From the NCBI GenBank assembly GCA_028752905.1, contig JAQNBH010000013.1, positions 16,885,802 to 16,949,801 of the forward strand: 64,000 bases of DNA, read 5' to 3'. The translations under genes were made by a program, and so were the position numbers. This DNA is from Cladorhizidae sp. MBARI D1340-BT2 (Eukaryota; Porifera; Demospongiae; Poecilosclerida; Cladorhizidae). Every line of letters begins with the position of its first letter. The first letter of the stretch is position 1. Positions 49,291 through 63,200 of this stretch are shown here, piece by piece. The notes below the pieces were generated by a model that saw nothing but the letters and a program-made list of their open reading frames with translations, had not been told where the DNA came from and ran no database searches.

Positions 49291-49329
49291 ATTTTCAAGC
49301 TTTATTGTATCAATGTTTGTGTGAGTGTG

Positions 49330-52300
49330 TGGTGTGTATGAGTGTGCATGTGTTAGTGTAAGTGCAAGATGCTGTTTTTGCATTAATTTCATTGCCAACC
49401 ACACATTCATGTTGAGATTGGTATACCATCAGCCACACAAGACTAATATTCAGTCATTTGACTTAAAGCCAGTTCTCAATATGCCTCTAACTAGCGATGC
49501 AAAACGAATCAATGTGACATGTCATTTTGGTCATAATCCGAACATGAATTATAAGGACTTTTCAATAATCACATGAAATTTACATTATCGTCCTTTCAGT
49601 TAGCTTTCCATGAAGCTGCATCGTTTTGCTTTAAGTAAACACGATTTCCATCTCTGGTCATGATGTGTCGGTTGACATGTTGGTGTGGTTTATTTGCAGG
49701 TTTACAAAACTATATTTCTTCTCAAGCAAGAGATGAGCGAGGAAAGGTGGATAGAGGCAGTGAGGAACTTTTGTAGTGTACGACTGATCCCACAAGTCAT
49801 ATAGGGATGGTTAATATTTAATGGGTGGAGTTCATATTCAGCATGAAAGTCAATATATAGTAAGTAATGCGACATGATGAAGCCGATATAGTGAACTATT
49901 CCAAGCAATGCAATGCGATCCATAGTGATGCAATGTGAAGGCCTCTAATTGTGAACCAACCTTTACAGTCTAGATTTTAGGTCACATGCATATTATCAGA
50001 CTAATCTAATTTTATTGGCTCCAGGAAAATGGAAAGAATACCTGGCTAAAACGATGTAACTTATCTGTCTAAGTAAGAGACTAGGTCATAGCTGATGCCT
50101 TAGTACAACAATGCTTGTCTCACTCCAGGGCTAATGCCTACTGTACTGGTTTTAAAAAAATTGCGAAACCCAATGTATGTGCAACACATGACCATTGGTT
50201 AAACAAACTTTGAAGAAAATACAGATGCATTTTTGCATTTCATCTCCTTTTTTTGGTTACACCTTACCACACACTAAGTGCATGAATGGGTGCAAGCATG
50301 GACTGCCCTGTGAACAGAAGCTAAACCACCGGGCAATGCTCAACCTCAGTTACTCAGGTTGGACTGGGAACCCATCTCTGAAAGCAGTAATTTTCCTCGC
50401 TCCTCTTCCTTACTATTTTTGTTATGTTTGCTATAATATAACTTGGGTAATTGGAATCTGCTAGATCCCTACAACCTGTTCGAGCCAGTACTTGAGTTTC
50501 GTGTTAGTTGTTGTTGGTTTGGTAGCTGGAACCAGTGGATGACGAGATTGTACTTCTCTATAGTATTAGTACAACATGAGATGGTACTATTTTTCTTTTT
50601 CCCTTCTAGCTAGCTAAGCAGCTAAGAATAGCAAACGGCAAGCGAGCTTTATTTGTTATCTAGAACATCAAAAAAGGCTGCTTTAGTACAATGTACTATT
50701 CATATCTTCAAGCATAAAAGAGGTAATATCTAAGCTCCTGTGTAGCTCAACCACATAGTAGGGTCTAGCATGCTCAGATTTGATGGATCAATACTTTCAT
50801 TTCTGTGGCAGTCTGAGAATTATTTGTCCAACCAAAAATAATTACTCGAAAGAAAAAAAGTGGACATGATATTTTGGTAGTTGTTGTTATTTGTGTATGG
50901 TCTTATTGGCCTAATGAGGACTCAGTGTCTGTTAAAATGCTCGGTGGGGTAGGGGGTATATATATATAGGGTGGGGCATAGTAGAGGATGGCTCATGGTG
51001 GAGGTGGGGGAGTCTAATATGAGCGAAGGATTTCTGCTTTTAGCAACAAAGTGTTATATTGTGTACTAACAATTTATATCTCCTCAGCTATCACTGCCAA
51101 TGTTATTGTACATTGTTTTGTTTGTCTGTCATATACTCTGTAGTCACCTCTATTTCAATTTAGTTTTCTTGAGTTGAATGATGTGATAATTACAACATAC
51201 ATACTCTGAGTGACAACTGAGTGATACAGTTAGATATGATATAGGAAAAGGGGTGTGCACCAGGCACACAATGTAAAAAGGTAACATGAAGCCCTTCTAG
51301 ACACTTCGCTTACATAACCTAACTAACCAACCATGCATGCACATGAGAGACAAACCAACAGTCGGAGAGTTCAAGCTACAAAACAAAAACAGGTACAGAC
51401 AGACATCACAGATCAGTAGAGATGTCTTGGATAGCAACAGTTGCAACATAAACATAATAATAATGAAAGCTGGTGCTATATGAACGTGGGTACCATTGAG
51501 GCTTATTTTGTTGGAGAGCATTCTACTCCTGCTCACTTTCCATCCCTTTAACCTACACCACGTAGTGCTAACCCTTTCCTTCCAACTACCTGCTCTTCAA
51601 CCACATGATGGAAATCTGCTGCAGTCTGCAGTAAGTAGTCATCAGGATTACACACGATCTAGGTAGGAGTGAGGAAGATGTGTAGACCTATTCTCCACAT
51701 AATTGTGCAAGTGTAACTGTTAGGGTTGTTTGAATCCACCTGCGTAATTTTGTTTTTATTTCCCCCCATCTCTCCTCTCTTTTTCCTTTCTTCTACTTCC
51801 ACCCCACCCCCTCCTCCCTGAAGCATAAAGGTGAAGACATGCATGTGCACCTCCGCCTCCATATGCAGTAGTTTACTCAATTTTTGTTTTTATATAGAGG
51901 CTGGTCAAACAGAGGAAATCAGATGCCCAATTGAAAAGGCATAATTGGGATGCCAGGGGTGAGTTTAACTTCATTCTCTACTTTTAAATGACTATCTTTT
52001 TATATGTACCATAGGATGGATACTAGATGTTACCGCTGTGAAGCATATGCCACTAATGAATCCATCTCCTACCCAGCCAGCCAACCCTCTGAGGCTTCTT
52101 TTCCTACCAACAGCCCATCTCCTCTACCTTCCAGCCAGTTTGTGTGTCAAGCATCGACAAGGTGGGCGAACATATGCGATTTAACTGTCAATGTAAATAG
52201 TATTTCAGATATTTATCACATTTTATTCCATAGAGCATGAGGTCAGAGTGAGCTGACTGAGAGTCCTTTACTATGAGCTGACACTGTTTCTGAGGTATGT

Positions 52301-52430
52301 GATTCATACACTCCTATGTTCAAATTAAGGAACTGTGTCTCTCTATGCCATGTACAGGAAGAGTGTATATAATACTTTATTTGCCAGCCACTTTGTCCCT
52401 GGAAATTAAAGTCCACGAGAGGTCTGGGCG
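49330..52430. other. Interval without supported gene
   Basis: Apart from short GT- and AT-rich stretches, I see no gene, transposon or tandem array that I can support. Confidence 0.4.
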
Positions 52431-52439
52431 GAGTCAAAG

Positions 52440-53040
52440 ACGTATTAAATAGAGTAATAACAGGCTAAAAAGAGATTGTAGAGAATCTCTCACAAATAGA
52501 AGCCTGGATGTCATGTCGGGTACCCCTATCATAGCCACAGAGACTCTGATGGGTTGGTGGAAAGGACCATTCAGACCTTTATGGAAGGCACTGGAAACTC
52601 GTCTGTCACACTTCTTATTCAGGTACTGGGTCACTCCGAATACCACCATGGGGCTCTCTCCAGAAGAGTTGCTCTTGGGTGGATGGTCATGATCCAATAA
52701 AGCCAAGTATCAGTACCAACGCAGCAGTTCAGCAGAGGAAACAGAAGATTTATCAAGGCAAGCAGGCAAAGAAAGGAACTTTAACATAGGGACTCTCCAT
52801 TTGCTCGCAATGTTTCAACAGGAAATAATTGGCTTCCATGAACATTGATGGAGAAACATAGACCACTGTCATTTGTGGCTAAACAGCAAGATGGAATAAG
52901 TGTTTGCAGACACATCGACCAACACTGTGCAGGTTCCCTCAAAACTTTCAGAACAGGACGAATTGCCAGATACTCCACTACCCGTTTGAACGAATTCATC
53001 CGTGAGCACAACTGAGTCTGAGACACCTGCAATACAACTC
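52440..53040 (+). mobile_element. Ty3/gypsy integrase C-terminal fragment
   Basis: Across shifting frames the sequence encodes VTPNTTMGLSPEELLLG (the PHxxTGxSPxELLxG block), then FARNVSTGNNWLP and PLSFVAKQQDGISVCRHIDQ (GPY/F-like and chromodomain-side tail). Stops show that it is inactive. It ends next to a 15-bp minisatellite. No LTR was found. Confidence 0.75.
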
Positions 53041-53055
53041 CGATGCTCAACACGA

Positions 53056-53331
53056 GTGATCCACCCACCTGTGATCCACCCACCTGTGATCCACCCACCT
53101 GTGATCCACCCACCTGTGATCCTCCCACCTGTGAGATCCACCCACCTGTGATCCACCCACCTGTGATCCACCCACCTGTGATCCACCCACCTGTGATCCA
53201 CCCACCTGTGATCCACCCACCTGTGATCCACCCACCTGTGATCCACCCACCTGTGATCCACCCACCTGTGATCCACCCACCTGTGATCCACCCACCTGTG
53301 ATCCACCCACCTGTGATCCACCCACCTGTGA
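53056..53331. repeat. Minisatellite, 15-bp unit, about 18 copies
   Basis: The unit GATCCACCCACCTGT is repeated almost perfectly. A short GATCC-to-GAGATCC variant near 53131 shifts the phase. Period-5 peptide frames on both strands are not genes. Confidence 0.97.
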
Positions 53332-53869
53332 AATGAAAATGTATATTCATATTGCCACAATCTAAAATCTAAGTACATACTTCTAGGAAGAGTTATAAAG
53401 ATTTTCAGATATCAGTATAAATGCATATTCATATGGGGGGGGGGCACAGTAAACCCACAGTCTATTGAACCATCTCTTTTTCCTTTTCTTAAATCTGTTA
53501 TCTTTAACCCTGGCAGCTGAAAGAATGCGAAGCTCTGCACAAACCTATGGTTTTAGTATGCACATACAATCCAGAATCAAACAGGAGATGTGCATGCAGC
53601 TATGGTTTTAATACAAACACACATGCAAGAATTATCCAAGAACGGTCGTTATACAGTAAAGGGGGACCTGAAATATTTTTGTAGTAAAGTGTTAAAAAAC
53701 GTGTGGTTACCACTTTATAGCTCCGTAGATTCTGCAAACTTCATGGTATAGACTTAATATATATATAGCTCCAAAGGTACGTCTCTCTGTGAGCTCTCTT
53801 TTGATAACAAAATATTTTTTATAGCTACAACTATACCCATGACGTTATAGGAGCTAAAGTGGGGGAACC

Positions 53870-54030
53870 TCAAAACCTGATTTTGCCACATAATCTCCAG
53901 TGGCCACCGCGACTGCGCGCTTCCACCGCCTAATGATAAAGGGCAGCTCATCTAAAACCACGAGCATTAGTGTTTGGTAAGGGGTCTTGTAGACGGTCAC
54001 GTCGGTGGTCTAGTTCAGAGAGCTCATAGG
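53870..54030 (+). promoter_or_regulatory. Probable VWA8 promoter/5' leader
   Basis: The region just before the VWA8 start has a locally raised GC and CpG content (GCGACTGCGCGCTTCC near 53910). It follows noncoding AT-rich DNA. No TATA box is obvious. The assignment rests on position. Confidence 0.3.
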
Positions 54031-54205
54031 ATGATCAGATATTCTATATGGCCAGCAAGAAGAAGAAAAATATATACAGTCCACACGCCTAATATGTCAG
54101 CTGAAATTGGTGCCTGCGATAGGAAGTCAACCAGACTAAAACAGGTCGGCAGGTTCCTCCTTGGAAGTTTGAGTTGCAAAAGGCATTCCAGCACAACTGG
54201 AGATG
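54031..54205 (+). CDS. VWA8: VWA8 exon 1, mitochondrial presequence
   Basis: The start is the first ATG of an open frame. It gives MIRYSIWPARRRKIYTVHTP and ends CKRHSSTTGD at donor GTATGT with one base over. A second ATG 20 codons on is possible but would drop the most basic part. Confidence 0.75.
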
Positions 54206-54312
54206 GTATGTTGCTCATGCTCAAGTGGAGTTTGTATGGCACCTTACTGTATTTTTTAATTATGATTGCAATATTCTTTTTCTGCCATTTGTGAAGAGGC
54301 CAGCCGCAAGAA

Positions 54313-54365
<53 letters not shown>

Positions 54366-57300
54366 TAATTCAGCTAAAATCGCCTTAGCCTTCACACTTT
54401 CATAATTAGAATAGATTTAATACTGGATTCTGTAGGTAATTATGTGTGCCTTAAGCTCAATAATTCTTACATGTAGCTAATAGTAAGATGCCATCCATTA
54501 CTGTCCTGTTTATGATGTTTATGTGATGACCCAACCAGCTAAGCTATGAATATTGAAGTTATGAGAAAGAGTAAATAATCCCCCCCCCCCCTCCCCCCCA
54601 CCCCCCCCCCCTCCCCCTCTCCCCAAATACCCCCAAAACTGGAGACGAACTGAAATACATGCGAGGGTTACAACGGACAAACTAGAGAGTAGACTGGTCT
54701 ACGTGTTCATGTTGTTATTAGCAACATGGTGCAAGGTGCAAGTATTGTCCCTTTGTAGCAGCAGAGGTGTCACTGTAGCTGTTGTTCACAGTCTGTTCTG
54801 TGCCATTCATTCTTTGAACAGGTCAGTGGCTTCACATAGGAGATACAAAGGTGCTCGTGCCAACACCGACTTCCCCGGAGCTGATTCCATATTTATATGG
54901 TATGTTGTATTGCTTGGTCGACGTAACAACAACATGCCTATGTATACACCAGCAATCAGAAAAAAGACCCTTTACAATTGACCTGGATTATTGATAAAGT
55001 CATAATATTGTAACGATAAAAAGTCCGACAATGTATATATATAGCCACCCGGTATATAACCCTGGAGACCCAGAAGCTCTGACGTATGTAGTGTACATAG
55101 TTTTCCTCCACTCAACTATAATTAGCCGGAAACATGCCAAACTAACTTGAAGCGAGAGCAACAACCGTATTATTCATCGACAAATAATCATTTCCATGGA
55201 TGCACCTTTTGAAGGAGGACGCAAACAAGACTATATACTACTCCCATCCAGTTGGGAGACCCTTTACCGCACCAACATGGAAGATTGCCCGTACATGCGC
55301 ACGGACCATATTTCCTTGGATAGAAATGAGCATTCATTCCATGAGCTGCTGCGCATACTAGTCGAGGGCACGTACTATTTCAACACGACTAACAGACACG
55401 ATCACAACAGTTGCATGACATCACCGGATCTCAAGCAGGCGGCAGTTATTGGTAATAGCAGTGTTAGAGCTCCAGCCATCGTCCTCTATTCTAGTCCCAC
55501 CTTCTTCACAGTCGGCTTCGTTTCTTGCGGAGGGATCGCCTTCATTGCTCTCTCCCACCTTTTCTGTGAAGTTGATCCATCTCGCTGGTGATGTTTTCTG
55601 CAGCACTCTCTGCTGGCTTTAACACAGTGACTGCTGTCATCATGTGACCACCTGTCTCGAGTGGAACACCGCAGATTTTGAAGGATTTGATAGTTACTTT
55701 AGTGGTGACAGGTTGCCAAGGATTCTTCCTCCCCACTCCAGACAGCATTTTCTCTGGAGTTTCATATTTGCTGCTGGTGCAGTCTCATCGAGAAAATATG
55801 CTACACATATGATTTATATGGTAAAGGGTCATCTAATTGGTTGTGGTCCACATTAAATAGAACTTATTTTGTTCTTGTATTTGAATGTCTTGTTTATACT
55901 GGGAGAGGGTGTGGTGTGGGAGGGGAGAGGGGAGTGGCCTGGAAGGGGAGTGTGGTATGGGAAGGGAGAGGGTGAGAGGGGAGTGTGGTATAGAGGATGA
56001 GAGGGGAGTGGCCTGGAAGGGGAGTATGGTATGGGAAGGGAGGGGATGAGAGGGGAGTGGCCTGGAAGGGGAGTGTGGTATGGGAAAGAGGGTGAGAGGG
56101 GAGTGGCCTGGAAGGGGAGTATGGTATGGGAAGGGAGGGGATGAGAGGGGAGTGGCCTGGAAGGGGAGTGTGGTAAAAATGATGAGAGGGGAGTGGCATG
56201 GAAGTGGAGTGTGGTATGGGAGGAGGTGTACAGCATTGGGGGGGGGGGGGGGGAGTTGGGAGAATGGTGTGTGTATGGGGGAGAAGGTGTGACTCTGGGA
56301 GGGGTTTAGCTGAGGGAGGGAGTGGTTTTGGGAATGGTGGGAAGGATTGCTTGGATCATTGTGTGTTCTTCCCTGCCATTGCAGTGCTAGTGATGGCGAG
56401 TAGTTCAGCCAGTGATGTCAGCAATTTGCTCGTGATCACACCAAATTTTGCCTGTCCATTTCGCCACACCTCACATGTGTGCACGCGTGCTAGTGTATGT
56501 GCTCTTCTAACTCTATTACATTCTTGCTCACATGAACTTATAGTAGAGGACTGCAGTTATACTAGTCTTGAATGTTATTTACTTATAGAGTTTGCCATAG
56601 AAATAGACCATTTTCTAATCTTGCTTTATTATTTTTTTAATTTCACAGCCAAATATCCTCTGTCCCAGATCACACTGCGTCACTTGAAGTGGATGCTTCA
56701 AAAGGTATGACGTACCACCACCCCACCCCCGTGTTCTTGAAATGCCGATATAGGAACCGGGTACAAATGCAGCTGATCCTCCACATGTGATAATGCGTTG
56801 CTCTATTTCTAATAGAGAGCTCTGCTCATTGATAGTGATGTATGAAGAACGTTTTTTAATTTTTTTTATACAGAAGTTCAAACTTTAACCAATTTTTTTA
56901 TTTATTTAATTTTATTTATTTATTTTGTTGTTGTTGGTTGTTGTTTTTTTGTTTTTGTTTTGTCTTTCTGTTTTGTCTTTTTTGTTTGTTTTTCCTTTGC
57001 CCCCCCCCCCCCCCCTTTTTTTTGTCTTTTTGGGTTCTTCGTTCTTTTTTTGGTGTTTTTTTGGGGGGGGTATTGTGGTTCTTTTTCCCCCTTTTTTGGT
57101 GTTTTTTGTGTGTTTTGGGTGTTTCCCCCCTTTTTTCTTCCTTTTTTTGGTGTGTTTTGGGTGTTTTTTGTCTTTTTGGGTTCTTTTTTGTTCGGTTTGT
57201 GTTTCCCCCCGTTTTTGGGGGGGGTTGAGGTGTTTTTTTTGTCTGTGTTCTTTTTTGTTCTTCTTTTTGGTGTTTTTTTTGTGTTTTGGGTGTCCCCCCC

Positions 57301-59522
57301 CCCTTTTTATGTGTTTTGGGTGTTCTTTTTTGTCTTTTTGGGTTCTTTTTTGTTCTTTTTTTTTGTGTTTGGGGTGTTTTTTTGTCTTTTGGGGTTCTTT
57401 TCCCCCCCTTCCTTTTTTTTTTGGTGTTTTCGGTGTTTTTTTGTTGTCTTTTTGGGTGTTCTTTTTTGTTCTTCCCCCCCCCCCCCCCCCTCCCTTTTTG
57501 TGTTTTGTGGGTTTTTGTTTTGTCTTTTGGTTTTTTCTTCTTTTTGGGTTCTTTTTGTTCTTTTTTTGGGTGTGTTTTGGGTGTTTCCCCCCCTTTTTCT
57601 TCCTTTTTTTGTTTTTTTGGGGGTTCATTTTTGTTATTTTTTTTTGGTGTGTTTTGGGTGTTTTTTTTTGTCTTGTTCTTTTTTGTTCTTTTGGGGTGTT
57701 TTTTTGGTGTGTTTTGGGTGTTTGGGTGTTTCCCCCCCTGTCTTTTTTTTGGTGTTTTTTTTGTGTGTTTTGTGTTTTTTTGTCTTTTGGGGTGTTCTTT
57801 TTTGTTCTTTCCCCCCTCCTTTTTGTGTTTTGTATGTGTTTTTGGGTGTTTTTGGGGGTCTTTTGGGATTCTTTTTTTTTGCGTGTGTATTTTGCGTGTT
57901 TTTTTTTTCCTTTTTGGGTTCTTTTTGTTCTTTTTTGTGTGTGTTTTGGGTGTTTTTTTGGTTCTTTTTTGTTTTTTGTTTTTTTTGTGTGTTTTGGGTG
58001 TTTTTTGTTCCTTTTTGGTCTTTTGGGGTTCCTTTTCCCCTTTGTTTTTTGGGTGTTTTTGGGTTCTTTTTTGTTGGTCTTTTAGGGTTCTTTTTTTTGT
58101 GTTTTGGTTAATTTTTTTGTCTTTTGGGGTTCTTTTTTTGGTGTGTTTTGGGTGTTTTTTTGTCTTTTTTTTGTTTTTTGTGTCGAGTGTTTTTTTATAC
58201 TTTTGGGTTTCTTTTTTGTTTGTTTTTTTGGTGTGTTTTGGGTGTTCTTTTTGGGTTTTTTTTGTTTTGTGTTTTTTTTGTGTTTTTGGTGTTTTTTGTT
58301 TCTTTTTGGTCTTTTGGGGTTCCTTTTCCCCTTTTTTCCTTCCTTTTTTGTGTGGGTGTATTTTGGTGTTTTTTTTTGTCTTTTGGGGTTCTTTTTGGGG
58401 TTTCTTTTTTTCCTGTTTTTTTTGTCTTTTTGGGATCTTTTTGTTCTTTTTGTGTGTTTTGGTTTATTTTTTGTCTTTTGGGGTTCTTTTTTGTTCTTTT
58501 TTTGTATGTTTTGGTTTATTTTTTGTCTTTTGGGGTTATTTTTGTTATTTTTTGTGTGTGTCTTTTTGTGTGTTTTGGGTGTTTTTTTGTCTTTTTGTTT
58601 TTTTGTTGTTTTTTTGGAGTGTTTTTTTTACTTTTTGGTTTCTTTTTTGTTCTTTTTTTTGTGTTTTTTTTTTGTTTCCCCTCCCCCCCCCCCAATACAC
58701 ATACATACATTTCAACGAACTCTGATAAGCCATACTATATTTACAATGAAGGCTAGAGCATCTAGTCGAAATGTGGAATGAGTTACGTAAATTCAAGTTG
58801 ATTATTGAGAAAGTCATTGTCATTAGAAGAAACGTCTGAAAGCAACAACTGGTGCTCACAGCATCACAAAACCTCACAAAACCTCACAAAATATTTCAGA
58901 TGCTCATCACAAACACACCATGAGTGAAAACACAGGTCTGGAGAATCTGGTGCACTTAGAGAATACATACATTTGAAATGGAAGTCCCGGACTTGGTTGT
59001 AACTTTGGCTGTGCGTATACCTACACATTTTTAGTGCCAGAAGAAAGCACTCGCATCGAGCTTTTGAAATACTAGTTTAACTAGGAAGCATACACTGCAT
59101 GGTAGTCATGGAGCTCTAAAGCAGGGTCATGCTAACTTTGAACTAAAAGCCTCCATGTGATGCAAGCACCCACTTCACCATTGTTAGAGCACACCCAAAT
59201 TATGTTACCATGACCACTTCATTCCTAGGATGCCTTAGGCCAGGATATGTTCCTCATCGGAAGTCCTGGTCCGTATAGACGTCAGCTGGCGATGGCCTTC
59301 TGTGAATTGTCCCATCGTGAGGTGGAGTACGTGAGTCTTTCCAGGGACACGACGGAGGCAGACCTGAAGCAACGGAGGGAGATTGTCAAGTCTACCGTGC
59401 AGTACATTGACCAGGTCTAATAGTTACTAGGGAAAGATAAACTGGTAAAGGGTGGTACATTATTTATGTGTGATCCAAATGACTACCTTTCTGTGTGTTT
59501 GTGTTTTTCCTCCAGTCAATCC

Positions 59523-59582
<60 letters not shown>

Positions 59583-59619
59583 TACTACTACTACTACTAC
59601 TACTACTACAACAACTACT

Positions 59620-59652
<33 letters not shown>

Positions 59653-60190
59653 TCCTCTCTTACACCTGGAACCAGTAGGCTTGGATCATGATGATGGCAA
59701 ACGTCCTGACGGTGCCACAGTTGAATGGGAAGGTTCTGGTTTGGGATACCACATGTTCAGACATGTTTGCTCCCTCTTATGGGGATTTGAGGTCTGGAGA
59801 TCCTGGAACGGTTGCCAACAGAGCTGAATTCCTGAAGAAACAAAAGTATCGTTCGATCAGAGACACTCACTATTTTGTTCCTCTGGGCTTCGAGACCACG
59901 GGTGTATTTGGTGATGAGGCCATGTCCTTTATTAAGGAGTTGGGCAGGAGAATAATGGAGAAGACTAGGGAGGCTAAGGCCCATTTCTACTTGCTCCAAT
60001 GGTTGTCAGTAGCAATACAGCGTGCTGCTGTGCTGGGAACATCTCGGTTGCAGGAAACCTCAAACTACTTTTAACATATTATAATTATTATCATCATTAT
60101 TATTATCATTATTATTATTAATATTTTATATTCGCATGACTTAATTCTAGGTGTGAATGGACTCTGATATTGCCTGTTTATAATAATAAT

Positions 60191-60285
<95 letters not shown>

Positions 60286-63200
60286 TTAAAAAATAATAAT
60301 AATATAATAATATTATTATTACTATTGTTATCATCATCGTTATTATGATACTATTATTATTGTTTATTTTTATTTATTATTATTTATCATTGTTGTTGTT
60401 GTTATTTCTTCATTAATTGCTCATCGACTTAATAACCCCCCTCCCCCCCCACCTCCCCTTCCGGATATTCACTACCTGTTTGTTGCTAGTGTGCGGTGAG
60501 GTCTGCATTAGAAGGGCGTGTCCTGGTCCTGGACGGCATCGAGAAGGCGGAGAGGAACGTGTTGCCAGTGCTGAATAACCTGCTAGAGAACAGGGAGATG
60601 CAGCTGGACGATGGCAGGCTTATCGTGGCTCACCGCAGATATGACTCGCTGCGTGAGGTGCGTGATGATGTCATTACATGTGTGTGTAAGTGTGGGTGTT
60701 GTGTTATTCTGATTTCATGTGTGCCTTGATGATGATGTTATGGACACTCTGTTGCTATGGTCTGTGTGGAGCTGCCATGGGTGCTCCTGCAGGATTCACC
60801 ACTGCCAGCGTGATCTTCCATGATTCCATGAAGTTGGCCTAAAGTTACTGTCTGGTTGTCATTGGTTTCAAGGTTGTACGATTACTTTCAGCTGACATCA
60901 AATACTATAAAGATTTCTGAAATACTCCTGTCTCCATCAGTATCAATATCTACTTAGGTTGAAATACTCCTGTCTCCATCAGTATCAATATCTATGTAGG
61001 TTGAAATACTCCTGTCTCCATCAGTAGGTTGCAATACTCCTGTCTCCATCAGTAGGTTGCAATACTCCTGTCTCCATCAGTATCAATATCTACTTAGGTT
61101 GAAATACTCCTGTCTCCATCAGTATCAATATCTGCTTAGGTTGAAATACTCCTGTCTCCATCAGTATCAATATCTACGTAGGTTGAAATACTCCTGTCTC
61201 CATCAGTAGGTTGCAATACTCCTGTCTCCATCAGTAGGTTGCAATACTCCTGTCTCCATCAGTATCAATATCTACTTAGGTTGAAATTACTCCTGTCTCC
61301 ATCAGTATCAATATCTACGTAGGTTGAAATACTCCTGTCTCCATCAGTAGGTTGCAATACTCCTGTCTCCATCAGTAGGTTGCAATACTCCTGTCTCCAT
61401 CAGTATCAATATCTACTTAGGTTGAAATACTCCTGTCTCCATCAGTATCAATATCTAGGTTGAAATACTCCAGTCTCCATCAGTAGGTTGCAGTCTCCAT
61501 CAGTATCAATATCTAGTTTAAACATTAGCACTATAACAAAACCCTCGATTTAAAGAGCATCTTGTTTCAACCTCATGCATGAGTGCCAATTCCTTCACTT
61601 TGTCATCTGCTCCGTCAGATGTCCTCATTTTCTGGGATCTGCCCCAATCTTGGTGAGCTATATATAGCACATCCAAATATATATGCTGGGAAGATCATGT
61701 GGACTACATACATCATGTGCAGTGGTGATACTCAGGCCATCAGAGCCACCCTGCCACCATATACACACATGCATGTACATGCATGCACGGTGCCTGTGTT
61801 CATGCTGCTTTTCGTGTGTCGTTCTGTAGGAACATGGAAAAGACGCGCTGAGGAACATAGCCAGAGCTGATGAAAACTTTCGTGTCATAGCTCTCGGCTT
61901 GCCTGTACCTCCTTATAAGGGAAACCCACTGGATCCGCCCCTTCGGTCCAGATTCCAAGCTAGAACTGTTTTTGAAATTCCATTCCAGACACAACTGGAA
62001 CAGCTGAGGAAGAAGTTTCCAGCCGTCAGCGATGAAGTGTAAAGTTTGTAGTTTACATTAGCACTCGAGTGGGACCTGCAATGCATGGGCGGGGCCTTAC
62101 AGTTTAGTAGGACCTGTAGGGGGCGAGAGGGTGGGAGGTAGGGTGGGGGGGGTGGGGGGGGGGGGCGGGGGCAGACAGCCTAGGGGTATTCTAGTGCTAG
62201 ACTATAGAATTCTAGGGCTAGAGGGATATTCTAGGGCTAGGGCTAGGGATATTCTAGGGCTAGGGCTGAGGCTATTCTAGGGCCAGGGCTAGGGATATGC
62301 TAGCCCTAGCTAGAGAGACCAGGGACAGGGCATTCTACGGAAGGTTACAGTATTCCTAGGGCTAGCATTATGTTAGGACTAAACCAAGGGCTACTCTAGG
62401 GCTAGGGCTAGGACTAGGGCTACTCTAGGGCTAGGGCTATGGCTACTCTAGGGCTAGGGCTAGCATCCTAAATGTCATTAATTATGTTATCCATCTGTGT
62501 GTATGCTTGTGTGGTGTGTGTGTGTGTTGTGTAGCAAGTGCCTTGTCTCATGCGTGCATGTGTCCCCAATAAAAACGACCGTAAAGTTTCCCGCATTTTA
62601 CCCCGAGATGCAATGTCCTTATAAGCAAAGAGCGGGTGCTGCTACAGAATAAACCCACTCTGCTATAACTATAACCTATAGGATGCGGGACAACAGCTGA
62701 GAAGTCCTTCAGCCCCCTCAATCCAGCGGGCTCTGTACATCTGTTAGGAGTGGATCATAGCTCCACCCACCTCAGTTAAGGTTTGTGGTGCTGCTGACCC
62801 TGCCACCCAACAGCTAGGGTCGGCCGACGTCCATTACTGCTTGTTGGAGAGAGGGCTTACCAAAACTCTGCTGTACCCCTGAGCCCACGGGTGGCCAGGG
62901 GGCGTGTACATGTGGACTGTCTAGTTTATCTGATGCAGTGCTGGGGCACTCGTTTTCCAGGACCTTATTGGGTCTCTAGTTTTGTTGTTGTTATTGTTTT
63001 GTTGTTATTGTTGTTTTGTTCATGTTTTGTTGTTGTTCTTGTCAAACCACACATGATGATGCTGTTTTTTATGCTGTTGTTGTTTTGTCCAGACTCTCTT
63101 CTCTGCTGTCGGTGTCGTTTGCCATCCGCTCTCTCTCCCACTCGCACCTTACTGGCGGCCCCGTGGAGCTCTCCCATCAGATGGAAGAATTGGTCAAGAC

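Noticed and set aside
52781..53378. Gly-Gly-Trp-Ile-Thr repeat proteins on the - strand
   Set aside because: Product of the 15-bp minisatellite. No start, signal peptide or splice context supports a gene.
56912..58781. Several long frames (up to 479 codons) in overlapping frames on both strands
   Set aside because: They exist because the DNA almost lacks A on the + strand, so no stop codon can form. Composition is low-complexity, and they lie inside VWA8 intron 3.
60916..61515. Regularly spaced repeats that might suggest a CRISPR array
   Set aside because: The units abut directly with no unique spacers, and the array lies in an animal gene intron.
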